Shown in pieces: positions 57,038-64,000 of a DNA stretch of 64,000 bases. Position numbers and translations under genes: made by a program. Each line of letters opens with the position of its first letter. Positions within the stretch are counted from its first letter, which is position 1. The notes beneath the pieces are model-generated. The model saw only the letters and a list, made by a program, of their open reading frames with translations. It made no database searches and was not told the DNA's origin. Source of the stretch: Agromyces ramosus (lineage in GTDB: Bacteria > Actinomycetota > Actinomycetes > Actinomycetales > Microbacteriaceae); assembly GCF_004216665.1 (NCBI RefSeq), contig NZ_SGWY01000003.1, positions 248,001 through 312,000 of the forward strand. Direction: 5' to 3'.

Positions 57038-57766
57038 GTGGCCATTCACATCGGCACGTCAGGCTGGAGCTACGACCACTGGGAGCACGTGCTCTACCGG
57101 CCAGGACTCCCACCACGCGACCGCCTGGGACGCTACGTCACCGCATTCCCGACCGTCGAGCTCAACGCGTCGTTCTATCGATGGCCGAGCGATCGGTCGT
57201 TCCAATCCTGGCGCCAGCGGCTCCCCGACGGATTCGCCATGTCGGTGAAGGCACCTCGCGGGCTCAGCCACGGATGCAGGCTGTACGGCCCCGAGGCTTG
57301 GCTCGACCGCATCGCGGGAGGCTGGCACGCACTCGGCGATCGTCGCGCGGTCCTCCTGCTGCAGTTGCCGCCGTCGCTGGCACGCGACGACGTGCGACTC
57401 GCCTACTTCCTCGACCGCGTACCGGCTTGGATGCAGGTCGCCGTGGAGTTCCGTCATCCCAGCTGGCACGTCGACGAGGTCTTCCGGATGCTCGAGCACA
57501 GCGGAACCGCCTACTGCATCATGAGCGGCGCTGGACTCCCCTGCATCCTCCGGGCCACCTCGCAGGTCGTCTACGTTCGCATGCACGGACCCGATCACCG
57601 GCACCTCTACGGCGGCTCCTACTCCGACCGGGACCTCGGTTGGTGGGCCGACCGGATTCGGGAGTGGGAGCGCAGCGGACCCGACGTATTCGTCTACTTC
57701 AACAACGACGGCGGCGGCAACGCCCTCCGCAACGGATGGCGCCTCCGGGAGTTGCTGGCCGCCTGA
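57038..57766 (+). CDS. DUF72 family protein
   Basis: 242 aa from GTG 57038 (GGAAGGG upstream). TIM-barrel-type DUF72: IGTSGWSYDHWEHVLYRPGLP, ELNASFYRWPSDRSFQSWRQRLPDGFAMSVKAPRGLSH, LLLQLPPSL, EFRHPSWHVDEV and VYFNNDGGGNAL. Function unknown, possibly a nuclease or sugar-processing fold. Confidence 0.92.
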   Translation: MAIHIGTSGWSYDHWEHVLYRPGLPPRDRLGRYVTAFPTVELNASFYRWPSDRSFQSWRQRLPDGFAMSVKAPRGLSHGCRLYGPEAWLDRIAGGWHALGDRRAVLLLQLPPSLARDDVRLAYFLDRVPAWMQVAVEFRHPSWHVDEVFRMLEHSGTAYCIMSGAGLPCILRATSQVVYVRMHGPDHRHLYGGSYSDRDLGWWADRIREWERSGPDVFVYFNNDGGGNALRNGWRLRELLAA

Positions 57767-57773
57767 CGCCGAC

Positions 57774-57803
57774 CCCACCTGCGGTGAAGCCACGGCAGGT
57801 GGG
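57774..57803. terminator. bidirectional terminator between DUF72 and DUF7882-like genes
   Basis: CCCACCTGC (57774-57782) complements GCAGGTGGG (57795-57803) around 12 nt. Placed between the convergent stops at 57766 and 57814. Confidence 0.6.
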
Positions 57804-57813
57804 CAAGTCGGAA

Positions 57814-58161
57814 TCAGTTCACCAGTTCGGCTTCGGCCATCGGTTGGGCAACAGGGGCGATGACCTCGCTCAGCACCTCGACCGGTTCCGGTAGGACCTC
57901 GAGCGTTCCCCTCAGGCTCGCCTCACCGGCGAGGAGCTCGACCCATGGCCAGTTGATCCTGGGCTGACGATTCCCCTCGTAGATGAACTGCAGCGCCGAG
58001 AAGCTGGTCAGCCACATCGTCACGACCGCGCCGTCGCTTCTCAGGTTGAGCGCGAACGCCTCACGTCGTCGCAGCTTGTCGATGATGACGATCTGCAGGT
58101 GCGCCAGCACGCGATCGTCCACATGGATCGCACGCGACTCGTCGTACACGAAGACACCCAT
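57814..58161 (-). CDS. DUF7882-like small protein, copy 1 (115 aa)
   Basis: From ATG 58161: MGVFVYDESRAIHVDDRVLAHLQ, IVIIDKLRRREAFALNL, then MWLTSFSALQFIYEGNRQPRIN and WVELLAGEASLRGTLEVLPEPVEVL. The DDR-LAHL / KLRR core is a signature I recall from a Microbacteriaceae-specific family (DUF7882 by memory). Near-duplicate of the gene at 58917 with a related upstream region. Function unknown. Confidence 0.82.
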   Translation of the reverse strand: MGVFVYDESRAIHVDDRVLAHLQIVIIDKLRRREAFALNLRSDGAVVTMWLTSFSALQFIYEGNRQPRINWPWVELLAGEASLRGTLEVLPEPVEVLSEVIAPVAQPMAEAELVN

Positions 58162-58230
58162 GGGAATCTCCCGTCCAAGTAGCCTGGAACGTAGGCGCTC
58201 GGAGCGGGCACGACGAAGAATCCAAGTGGT

Positions 58231-58254
58231 CTCAGCAGGGTCCAGGCCAAGCAC
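58231..58254 (-). promoter_or_regulatory. conserved upstream element, copy 1
   Basis: A 24-nt stretch (plus-strand start CTCAGCAGGGTC, end GGCCAAGCAC) found 70 nt upstream of the first DUF7882-like start. The same element, 22 of 24 identical, lies 75 nt upstream of the second copy (59330-59353). Probably a shared promoter or operator. Confidence 0.55.
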
Positions 58255-58538
58255 TTGCCAGTATTTTACGACGCCATCAGCGGCAAGTCGAGATATATCG
58301 TGATGCAACTCATGCCGGTCGAACGAGCTCCCGAGATGCACGGGGTCGGTGGTGGCGCGGGCCACGTCAAGGGTGTTTCCACACGGGTGTTCAGCGGGCT
58401 CCAGCGGGCGAGCCGACCTTTCGCGGTACCGTTCTTCGCGGTCACGCTGGAGCTCGAGCTGCGCTTCGCACCGACCGTCTCCTCCCGACGTCGTCAAGCC
58501 CCTCGCCCGACGGAGTCGCACCGACATAGCGTGACGGT

Positions 58539-58871
58539 ATGAAGCACGTGACTTTTGCCGACAAGTCGTTGCTGATGGGTGACGACGCCGCGGACGTCCT
58601 GCTCGAGTACGCCAGGATCATTGCCGACTCGGGTCGAGCAGACCGAGTGACGCTGCGTGCCATTGCAGGCGATGGGAATGAAGTGGACGTGGACATGCTC
58701 CTCGACTCGGGAACGATCATCGCTGCCGAATCGACCAACACCTCCGTGAATGCTCCAGACAACCGCGAGCACATCGCTGAGATCCGGAAGCGACTCGAGC
58801 AGGCGACGGCTCCCGTGAGCCCGAGCCCTGAGACGTCGACGGGCGACTACCACTGGGTGGACGAGTTCTGA
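58539..58871 (+). CDS. small conserved protein family, copy 2 (110 aa)
   Basis: MKHVTFADKSLLMGDDAADVLLEYARIIADSGRADRV, VDVDMLLDSGTIIAAESTN, ending GDYHWVDEF. Paralogue of the protein at 55326; convergent with the second DUF7882-like gene. The two families occurring together twice in 4 kb suggests a functional link. No enzymatic motif seen. Confidence 0.8.
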   Translation: MKHVTFADKSLLMGDDAADVLLEYARIIADSGRADRVTLRAIAGDGNEVDVDMLLDSGTIIAAESTNTSVNAPDNREHIAEIRKRLEQATAPVSPSPETSTGDYHWVDEF

Positions 58872-58916
58872 GCCGAGGAGCGCTGCCATGTCGGTGCAGA
58901 GAGAAGCGGCAGCCGC

Positions 58917-59255
58917 TCATCCGACCGGTTCGGCTTCAGGAGTCGCCACGGCAGCCACGTCGCTCAGCACCTCGACGGGTTCGGGGAGGAGTTCGAGAGT
59001 CCCCCACAGACTCGCCTCACCCGCGAGCAACTGCACCCACGCCCCGTTGATCCTGGGCTGGCGATTGCCTGCGTAGATGAACTGGATCGGCGTCGACACC
59101 GTCACCCACATCGTCACCGTGGCGCCGTCGTCCCTCAGATTGATGGCGAACGACTCACGTCGCCGAAGCTTGTCGACGATGACGACCTGCAGGTGCGCGA
59201 GCACACGATCATCCACCTCGATCTCACGCGACTTGTCGTACAACAGGTACCCCAC
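58917..59255 (-). CDS. DUF7882-like small protein, copy 2 (112 aa)
   Basis: From GTG 59255 (GGGAGG 10 nt upstream): GYLLYDKSREIEVDDRVLAHLQVVIVDKLRRRESFAINLR, MWVTVSTPIQFIYAGNRQPRIN, then LLAGEASLWGTLELLPEPVEVL. About three quarters identical to copy 1 by eye. The open frame extends upstream, but the ribosome binding site and alignment favour this start. Confidence 0.82.
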   Translation of the reverse strand: MGYLLYDKSREIEVDDRVLAHLQVVIVDKLRRRESFAINLRDDGATVTMWVTVSTPIQFIYAGNRQPRINGAWVQLLAGEASLWGTLELLPEPVEVLSDVAAVATPEAEPVG

Positions 59256-59681
59256 CAGGAAACCTCCCTGCCCCGCGCAGCCCAGCCGGAAATGCGGGCG
59301 CTTGGGAGCAGGCACCACGTGAGTTCGGTGACTCAGCAGGGTCTGGGCCAAGCACACGTGACTGAAATGCTACGCCCCCTTTCGGATGAGCGTCGAGCCA
59401 CGGATGCGGCACGCATCGAGCTATCCGGCACTTCACGACTGCCCGAGCCCTCGTTGGCCTTGGGGGCCGGATGGACTGGCGCTGTCCCTCCGGCAGTGTT
59501 CACATCACAGATCGCTGGCATGAATACCCGTCAGGTGTGACCACGTATCTGGGATCGGAAGCTCACGTCGAGGAGCAGTAGGCACCGGAACTCGCAGTAG
59601 GACGCTGGACGGTCGTCGCCTTTTTCCTCCGGGATGGAAGCAGCAGTTGTAGACATGACCGGACAGTGAAGGAGGGCGGCC
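59256..59681. other. 426-nt gap, regulatory element only
   Basis: No gene found. It holds copy 2 of the conserved upstream element (59330-59353) and, at the right end, the GAAGGAGGG ribosome binding site of the alpha/beta hydrolase. Base composition is lower in GC than the core of the window. Confidence 0.6.
59330..59353 (-). promoter_or_regulatory. conserved upstream element, copy 2
   Basis: Matches 58231-58254 at 22 of 24 positions and lies 75 nt upstream of the second DUF7882-like start. Similarity continues more weakly towards the gene. Confidence 0.55.
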
Positions 59682-60524
59682 ATGGTCACACCGCCAGCGG
59701 AAACGGCTCCGAACACGATCGTGCTGATCCACGGATTCTGGGTCACGCCACGCAGCTGGGAGCACTGGAAGCAGCACTACGAGGCCAAGGGATACACGGT
59801 GTTGACGCCGGCGTACCCGGGGTTCGAGGTCGAGGTCGAGGCCTTGCGTGCGGATCCGACCCCGATCGAGCAACTCGAGGTGTCGGAGATCATCGGCATG
59901 CTCGAGAAGCTGATCGGAGGACTCGACGGCCGGCCGATCATCATGGGCCATTCGGCCGGCGGGGCGTTCACCCAGATCCTGCTCGATCACGGGTACGGCG
60001 CGGCTGGTGTGGTGATCAACTCGGCGCCGACCGAGGGCGTGAAGGTGATCCCGCTCTCAGAGATCAAGTCCTCGTTTCCGGTCCTGAAGAATCCCGCGAA
60101 CCGGCACAAAGCGGTCGGCTTGACCCCAGAGCAGTGGTACGACATCTTCGCGAACACGTTCGGCGAGGAGCGATCGCTGGAACTCTACGAGCGGTACCAT
60201 ATCCCGGCCTCCGGCAAGATCTTCTGGGGAAGCGCACTCGCGAACATCCACCCTGGCAAGGACGACACCTATGTCGACTACCACAACGACGCACGAGCGC
60301 CACTGCTCTTCATCTCAGGGAAGCAAGACCCCCTCTTTCCACCGAAGGTCGGACATTCGAACGTCAAGCACTACAAGTCGAAGACAACTACCGAGATCGT
60401 GGAGCACGACGGACCACATCTCCTGCCCGCGATCCCCGAGTGGGAGTCCCTTGCCGACTTCGCACTCGACTGGGCGCTGAAGCATGCAGAAGGAGCCCGG
60501 GAAGGCGGGATGCGGCTCGACTGA
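59682..60524 (+). CDS. alpha/beta hydrolase
   Basis: 280 aa, ATG 59682 with GAAGGAGGG upstream. Catalytic Ser in IIMGHSAGGAFTQIL, oxyanion region IVLIHGFWVTPRSWEHWK, catalytic Asp in FISGKQDPLFPP, His in EHDGPHLLPAIPEW. No signal peptide. Codon usage has more A/T in third positions than the neighbours (SSFPVLKNPANRHKAV, KHYKSKTTTEIVEHDG), suggesting transfer. Substrate unknown. Confidence 0.9.
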   Translation: MVTPPAETAPNTIVLIHGFWVTPRSWEHWKQHYEAKGYTVLTPAYPGFEVEVEALRADPTPIEQLEVSEIIGMLEKLIGGLDGRPIIMGHSAGGAFTQILLDHGYGAAGVVINSAPTEGVKVIPLSEIKSSFPVLKNPANRHKAVGLTPEQWYDIFANTFGEERSLELYERYHIPASGKIFWGSALANIHPGKDDTYVDYHNDARAPLLFISGKQDPLFPPKVGHSNVKHYKSKTTTEIVEHDGPHLLPAIPEWESLADFALDWALKHAEGAREGGMRLD

Positions 60525-60836
60525 CGGCCTTCAAGACCTCCCGATCAGGGCCACCACAGCGGGCAGACGAGCAGCGAACTCGCGGTCGCGACGGCACGCC
60601 TCCGTATTGAGGCTTCGCCGTCGGCGGGGATGATGCGCTGAGTAACTCAGCGACGTACCGATAGAGGTGAGCTTCTCGTAGTAGACCGCAGGGCACAAGA
60701 GCGCGGCGATGACGTTGGACATCCACGCCGACCTGGTTGACGACGACCTCGACGCCGAGTGCACCGCCCTTGACCGCGCGTGGGCGGGGGCCAACGGGGG
60801 GCACACGGGGAGCCCAGCCATGTTGACGGTACGACG
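60525..60836. other. intergenic, no gene recognised
   Basis: 312 nt between the hydrolase and the tRNA terminator. Short frames on both strands show no family. Possibly remnants of mobile DNA next to the tRNA gene; no integrase or att repeat was seen. Confidence 0.5.
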
Positions 60837-60878
60837 AAGGCCCCAACTTCCGCGAGATTACGCGGGAGTTGGGGCCTT
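60837..60878 (-). terminator. tRNA-Ser terminator
   Basis: On the minus strand AAGGCCCCAACT-CCCGCG pairs with CGCGG-AAGTTGGGGCCTT around 6 nt, 5 nt after the CCA end of the tRNA. Confidence 0.8.
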
Positions 60879-60883
60879 ACGCA

Positions 60884-60973
60884 TGGCGGTACCGGTGGGA
60901 TTTGAACCCACGGTGCGCTTTCACGCACACAACTTTTCGAGAGTTGCACCTTCGGCCGCTCGGACACGGTACC
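60884..60973 (-). tRNA. tRNA-Ser (CGA anticodon)
   Basis: 90 nt including an encoded CCA. Acceptor GGTACCG/CGGTACC, discriminator G, anticodon loop CTCGAAA (anticodon CGA, reads UCG) closed by CAACT/AGTTG, a long variable arm (TGTGCGTGAAAGCGCACC region, typical of class II tRNAs) and T-arm GTGGGTTCAAATCCCAC. All are consistent with tRNA-Ser. Confidence 0.95.
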
Positions 60974-61072
60974 GAGGACGATATTAGACGACTCCCGCGC
61001 AAGGGCCAAAACGAGCGGATGCCCCGGCTCGCGTTCAGCGGCCGTTCAGCCGCCTCCCATACCGTCGGCGGC

Positions 61073-61846
61073 GTGGTGCAGTCGAGTCGATGGGTTCGGG
61101 CGCTGCTCGTGACCGGCGGCGTGGTCGCCGCGAGCGCGCTGGTTGCGGGGTGGTGGCGCCGCTTCCGCACGCGGCTCGCCGCCAACTCGCTCGTGCTGAA
61201 CGAGACGCTGCCGGTGCACTCGAAGTGGTGGCGCGACCACGCGGAGCTCGAGGGCGAGCTGCTCTACGTCGCGATCGGCGACAGCGCGGCCCAGGGCATC
61301 GGCGCCAGCAGCCCCGATCGCAGCTACGTCGGCGTGCTCGCCGACGAGATCCGCGCCGTGACCGGCCGCACCGTGCGCGTGGTGAACCTCAGCGTGTCGG
61401 GCGCGACCGTCGAGCTCGCGGTGCAGGACCAGCTTCCCCGGTTCGCGAAGCTCCGACCCGACATCGTGACGGTCGCGATCGGTGCGAACGACATCGCGCA
61501 CTGGGATCCCGCGGCATTCGAGCGCGGCATCCGCACCATCTTCGGGGCCCTCCCCCGGCACGCGCTGGTCGCGAACCTGCCGTTCTTCTACTTCCCGCGC
61601 AACGAGCGCAAGGTCGCCGTGGCGAACCGCATCGTGCGCCAGGTCGCCGCGGAGCACGGCCTCACCGTGGTGCCGCTGCACCGGACCACGCGCCATCAGG
61701 GCATCCCCGGGATGATGACGCAATTCGCGATCGACATGTTCCATCCGAACGACCACGGCTACCGGGTGTGGGCGAACGCGTTCGCGCCGTCGCTCGCCGC
61801 CCTGCTCGTCGAGCGGTTCCCGACGCCTGCCGGCGCGATTCACTGA
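61073..61846 (+). CDS. SGNH/GDSL hydrolase with N-terminal membrane helix
   Basis: 257 aa from GTG 61073; ATG 61019 is also possible, and neither has a strong ribosome binding site. Signal-anchor helix VRALLVTGGVVAASALVAGW. SGNH blocks: YVAIGDSAAQGIGASS (Ser), VNLSVSGATVEL (Gly), TVAIGANDIAHW (Asn) and DMFHPNDHGYRVWA (Asp-His). Likely an extracytoplasmic esterase or deacylase. Its stop overlaps the convergent flavoprotein gene by 7 nt. Confidence 0.9.
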   Translation: MVQSSRWVRALLVTGGVVAASALVAGWWRRFRTRLAANSLVLNETLPVHSKWWRDHAELEGELLYVAIGDSAAQGIGASSPDRSYVGVLADEIRAVTGRTVRVVNLSVSGATVELAVQDQLPRFAKLRPDIVTVAIGANDIAHWDPAAFERGIRTIFGALPRHALVANLPFFYFPRNERKVAVANRIVRQVAAEHGLTVVPLHRTTRHQGIPGMMTQFAIDMFHPNDHGYRVWANAFAPSLAALLVERFPTPAGAIH

Positions 61847-63048
61847 GCCGCGAGGCGTCCGACGACGACCTCGGCGTCCTCCCCCACGCCGAGGAGGAGG
61901 GGCGACTTGCGCGTCCGCATCCATGGAACGCCGACGAAGTGGAGGCCGCGGATGCGGGCGCTCGCGCCGTCCTCCTGCACGGGGAAGCCCATGTCGTCGA
62001 CGAGGCCGGGGATCTCGATCCACTCGTACGCGGGACGGAATCCGCAGGCGACGATGGCGACCCCGAGGTCGGCGAGGCGCGGGGCGGGCGCGGCGACGGG
62101 GTTCGACGCCGGGGGCGGCGGAAGCTCGGGCTCGGGGCGTCCGAGTGCGGCTGCGGTGCGCTCGATCGCCGTGCAGATGTCCCGGATCGCCTGGTCGCCG
62201 ACCGCGACGCAGTCATCGAGGTCATCGGCGGCGATGACGTCGGTTCCATCGGTCCCGAGCACGTGCCCGATGAGCTGCACGCCCCGGGCGTCGAGCGTGC
62301 GCAGGTCGAGGTCGTGCCCACCGTCGGCGCCCGTGGCGAGCGGATTCGACACGAACCGCACGGCCGGCGAGGGCATGTCCGAGAGGGTGTGCTCGAAGAA
62401 GCCGGCGTCCTCCAGCCAGTCGACTGTGTCTCGCCCGTCGACGCGACGCGGCATCGCCGGTGCCCGGCTGGCGGCGAGCACGACCTCCCGGCCCGCGCGC
62501 ACGAGCTCCTCCGCGAGCTGGCACCCGGTCTGTCCGCCCCCGATCACGAGCACCCGACCGTCGGGAATCGAGGCGGGTGAGCGGTACTCGGTCGCGGCCA
62601 CGACCGGAAGCTCGCGCTCGAGGTCGGCGACGAAGGCCGGTCGATGCGCGCGCTGGTACGCACCCGTGCAGACGACGACCCGCCGGGCGCGAAGGCGGCC
62701 AGCGGCGGTCTCGGCCGTGAAGCCGCCGTCGTCGGCCCTGAGGGCGTCGACTCGCGTCCCCTCGACGACCGGTGCTCCGAACGACGCGGCGTATCGCCGA
62801 AGGTGCTCGGCGATCTCATCGCGGGCGAGGAAGCCGTCGGGCTCGTCGCCGCGATACTCGCCGCCGGGCAGGCGGATCGTGTGGTTCGGGGTGACGAGCC
62901 GGAAGCTGTCCCACCGCCCGTCCCACGCGGAGCCCAGGCGGTCGCGTTCGAGCACCACATGGTCGACACCGGATGCCGCGAGGCCGTGACTGACCGCCAG
63001 GCCGGCCTGGCCGCCCCCGACGACCAGGACGTCGACGTCCGCTCGCAT
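61840..63048 (-). CDS. flavin-dependent oxidoreductase (FMO / CzcO-like)
   Basis: 402 aa from ATG 63048. Two Rossmann motifs: VDVLVVGGGQAGLAVSHGL for FAD and RVLVIGGGQTGCQLAEELV for NADPH. GSAWDGRWDSFRLVTPNHTIRLPGG after the FAD motif is typical of class B flavin monooxygenases. C-terminal LHFVGVPWMRTRKSPLLLGVGEDAEVV. Substrate unknown. Confidence 0.9.
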   Translation of the reverse strand: MRADVDVLVVGGGQAGLAVSHGLAASGVDHVVLERDRLGSAWDGRWDSFRLVTPNHTIRLPGGEYRGDEPDGFLARDEIAEHLRRYAASFGAPVVEGTRVDALRADDGGFTAETAAGRLRARRVVVCTGAYQRAHRPAFVADLERELPVVAATEYRSPASIPDGRVLVIGGGQTGCQLAEELVRAGREVVLAASRAPAMPRRVDGRDTVDWLEDAGFFEHTLSDMPSPAVRFVSNPLATGADGGHDLDLRTLDARGVQLIGHVLGTDGTDVIAADDLDDCVAVGDQAIRDICTAIERTAAALGRPEPELPPPPASNPVAAPAPRLADLGVAIVACGFRPAYEWIEIPGLVDDMGFPVQEDGASARIRGLHFVGVPWMRTRKSPLLLGVGEDAEVVVGRLAAQ

Positions 63049-63122
63049 GCGTTCAGGGTACGCCCGTCGGCCACGCCGAGGCACGGCCACCGGATGTCTG
63101 AAGCCGCCGCTAGTCTCAGGGC

Positions 63123-64000
63123 ATGGCCCGCCCGACCTCCACGTTCCGATGCACGGAATGCGGTTGGAGCACCGCGAAGTGGGCGGGGCGCTGCGCCGAA
63201 TGCCAGCAGTGGGGCACCGTGGTCGATGTCGCGGAGCAGACGGGTATCGTGCGCTCGCTCCAGGCGGTAGCGCCGAGCGCGACGCGGGCGGCTCGCCCGA
63301 TCAACGAGGTCGAGACCGAGGATGCCGCGCACCGGCCGAGCGGCATCGGCGAGTTCGACCGGGTGCTCGGCGGCGGCATCGTCGCCGGCGCGGCCATCCT
63401 GCTCTCGGGCGAGCCGGGCGTCGGCAAGTCCACGCTGCTCCTCGAGGTCGCCGCGCGGGTCGCCGCCGCGGGCCGCCGAGTGCTCTACGTGAGCGCCGAG
63501 GAGTCCACCGCCCAGGTCCGGCTCCGCGCCGGCCGCACGGGCGCGCTCCACGACGAGCTCTACCTCGCCGCCGAGACCGACCTCGCCACCATCCTGGGCC
63601 AGGTCGACCAGGTCGCCCCCGAGCTCCTCATCGTCGACTCCGTGCAGACCGTGTCGAGCTCGCTGTCCGACGGGCTGCCCGGGCAGCCGAGCCAGGTGCG
63701 CGAGGTCGCCTCCACGCTCATCCGCGTCGCGAAGGAGCGGCACCTGCCCGTGCTCCTCGTCGGCCACGTCACGAAAGACGGCAGCATCGCCGGCCCGCGG
63801 CTCCTCGAGCACCTCGTCGACGTCGTCTGCCAGTTCGAGGGCGACCGGCAGACGGCGCTGCGTTTCGTGCGAGCGCTCAAGAACCGTTTCGGGCCCACCG
63901 ACGAGGTGGGGTGCTTCGAGATGACGGGCGACGGCATCGCCGAGGTGCCCGACCCCTCCGGCCTGTTCCTCAGCCGCTCGCGCAACGCCGTCAGCGGCAC
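63123..64000 (+). CDS. radA: DNA repair protein RadA, 3' end outside the window
   Basis: First 292 residues. Zinc finger FRCTECGWSTAKWAGRCAECQQWGT (C-x2-C, C-x2-C), Walker A LLSGEPGVGKSTLLLEVA, VSAEESTAQVRLRA, Walker B LLIVDSVQT, and the RadA-specific FVRALKNRFGPTDEVGCFEM. RadA promotes branch migration in recombination repair. The ring's C-terminal Lon-like domain lies beyond the window. Confidence 0.97.
   Translation, partial: MARPTSTFRCTECGWSTAKWAGRCAECQQWGTVVDVAEQTGIVRSLQAVAPSATRAARPINEVETEDAAHRPSGIGEFDRVLGGGIVAGAAILLSGEPGVGKSTLLLEVAARVAAAGRRVLYVSAEESTAQVRLRAGRTGALHDELYLAAETDLATILGQVDQVAPELLIVDSVQTVSSSLSDGLPGQPSQVREVASTLIRVAKERHLPVLLVGHVTKDGSIAGPRLLEHLVDVVCQFEGDRQTALRFVRALKNRFGPTDEVGCFEMTGDGIAEVPDPSGLFLSRSRNAVSG

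Noticed and set aside
59666..60610. A 314-aa frame overlapping the alpha/beta hydrolase
   Set aside because: Wrong frame of the same strand. The 59682 frame has the complete catalytic triad and a good ribosome binding site.
60884..60973. tRNA-Ser as an att site with a resident integrative element
   Set aside because: No integrase, and no duplicate of the tRNA 3' end was found to the left by eye; kept only as a hypothesis about the low-GC segment.
60709..60987. A plus-strand frame running into the tRNA-Ser region
   Set aside because: Its 3' part is antisense tRNA; the 5' part (HADLVDDDLDAEC) has no family. A remnant is possible but not supported.

Overview
The window is about 70% GC, with GTG and TTG starts, dense ATGA/GTGA gene overlaps and an actinobacterial str-S10-rpoBC layout. 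Gene content (small proteins of a type I associate with Microbacteriaceae, a type VII-like EccC locus, YidC plus a DUF6412-like partner, and a DUF5997-like gene beside a LysR-like gene) points to Microbacteriaceae, perhaps an Agromyces relative. The genus is a guess. No plasmid, phage, IS or CRISPR genes were seen.

Layout. 1-8800 is the translation block on the minus strand: rpsL-rpsG-fusA-tuf, then an acyltransferase and a plus-strand OsmC protein, then rpsJ-rplC-rplD-rplW (rplW runs off the left edge). 8.8-10 kb holds two coupled genes of unknown function. 10.1-21.3 kb is a compact type VII-like (ESX/WXG100) locus on the minus strand: a 4-TM proline-rich protein, an RDD-FHA protein, an FHA-EccC ATPase, two WXG100-size proteins, a 422-aa likely substrate and three unknown proteins. 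No EccB, EccD, EccE or mycosin is present in the window. 21.4-28.9 kb is rpoC and rpoB. 29.1-34 kb holds two small conserved genes, a large LuxR (LAL-type) regulator, a truncated globin and the first of two tandem spermidine-synthase-like genes; the second ends near 35 kb.

35-53.4 kb is housekeeping and catabolism: 5-oxoprolinase pxpABC, a PQQ-type glucose/sorbosone dehydrogenase lipoprotein, a SprT-like metalloprotein, an ABATE/CGNR regulator, a ComB-like phosphatase, a DEAD-box helicase, an FAD oxidase, a nucleoside hydrolase, a Nudix-like protein, an esterase, a glutamine amidotransferase, YidC and others. 53.5-55.3 kb pairs an alkylmercury-lyase homologue with a DinB2-type Y-family polymerase. 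55.3-60.9 kb has lower GC in its right part, carries duplicated small Microbacteriaceae-type genes and ends at a tRNA-Ser(CGA). 61-64 kb holds an SGNH hydrolase, a flavoprotein oxidoreductase and the start of radA.

Best leads: (1) three promoters in the type VII-like locus share an 18-bp dyad placed 22-23 bp upstream of a conserved -10, which looks like an activator-controlled regulon; (2) four TTGCTCA half-sites at an exact 21-bp period lie upstream of the LAL regulator, and the full palindrome TGAGCAA-CGA-TTGCTCA lies between the globin and a synthase-like gene, suggesting a local regulon; (3) the polymerase has Val at the sugar steric-gate position, as in the ribonucleotide-using DinB2 clade; (4) a solitary MerB homologue keeps its catalytic Cys/Asp/Cys; (5) an octamer, CGGATGCC, is strikingly frequent across the window.
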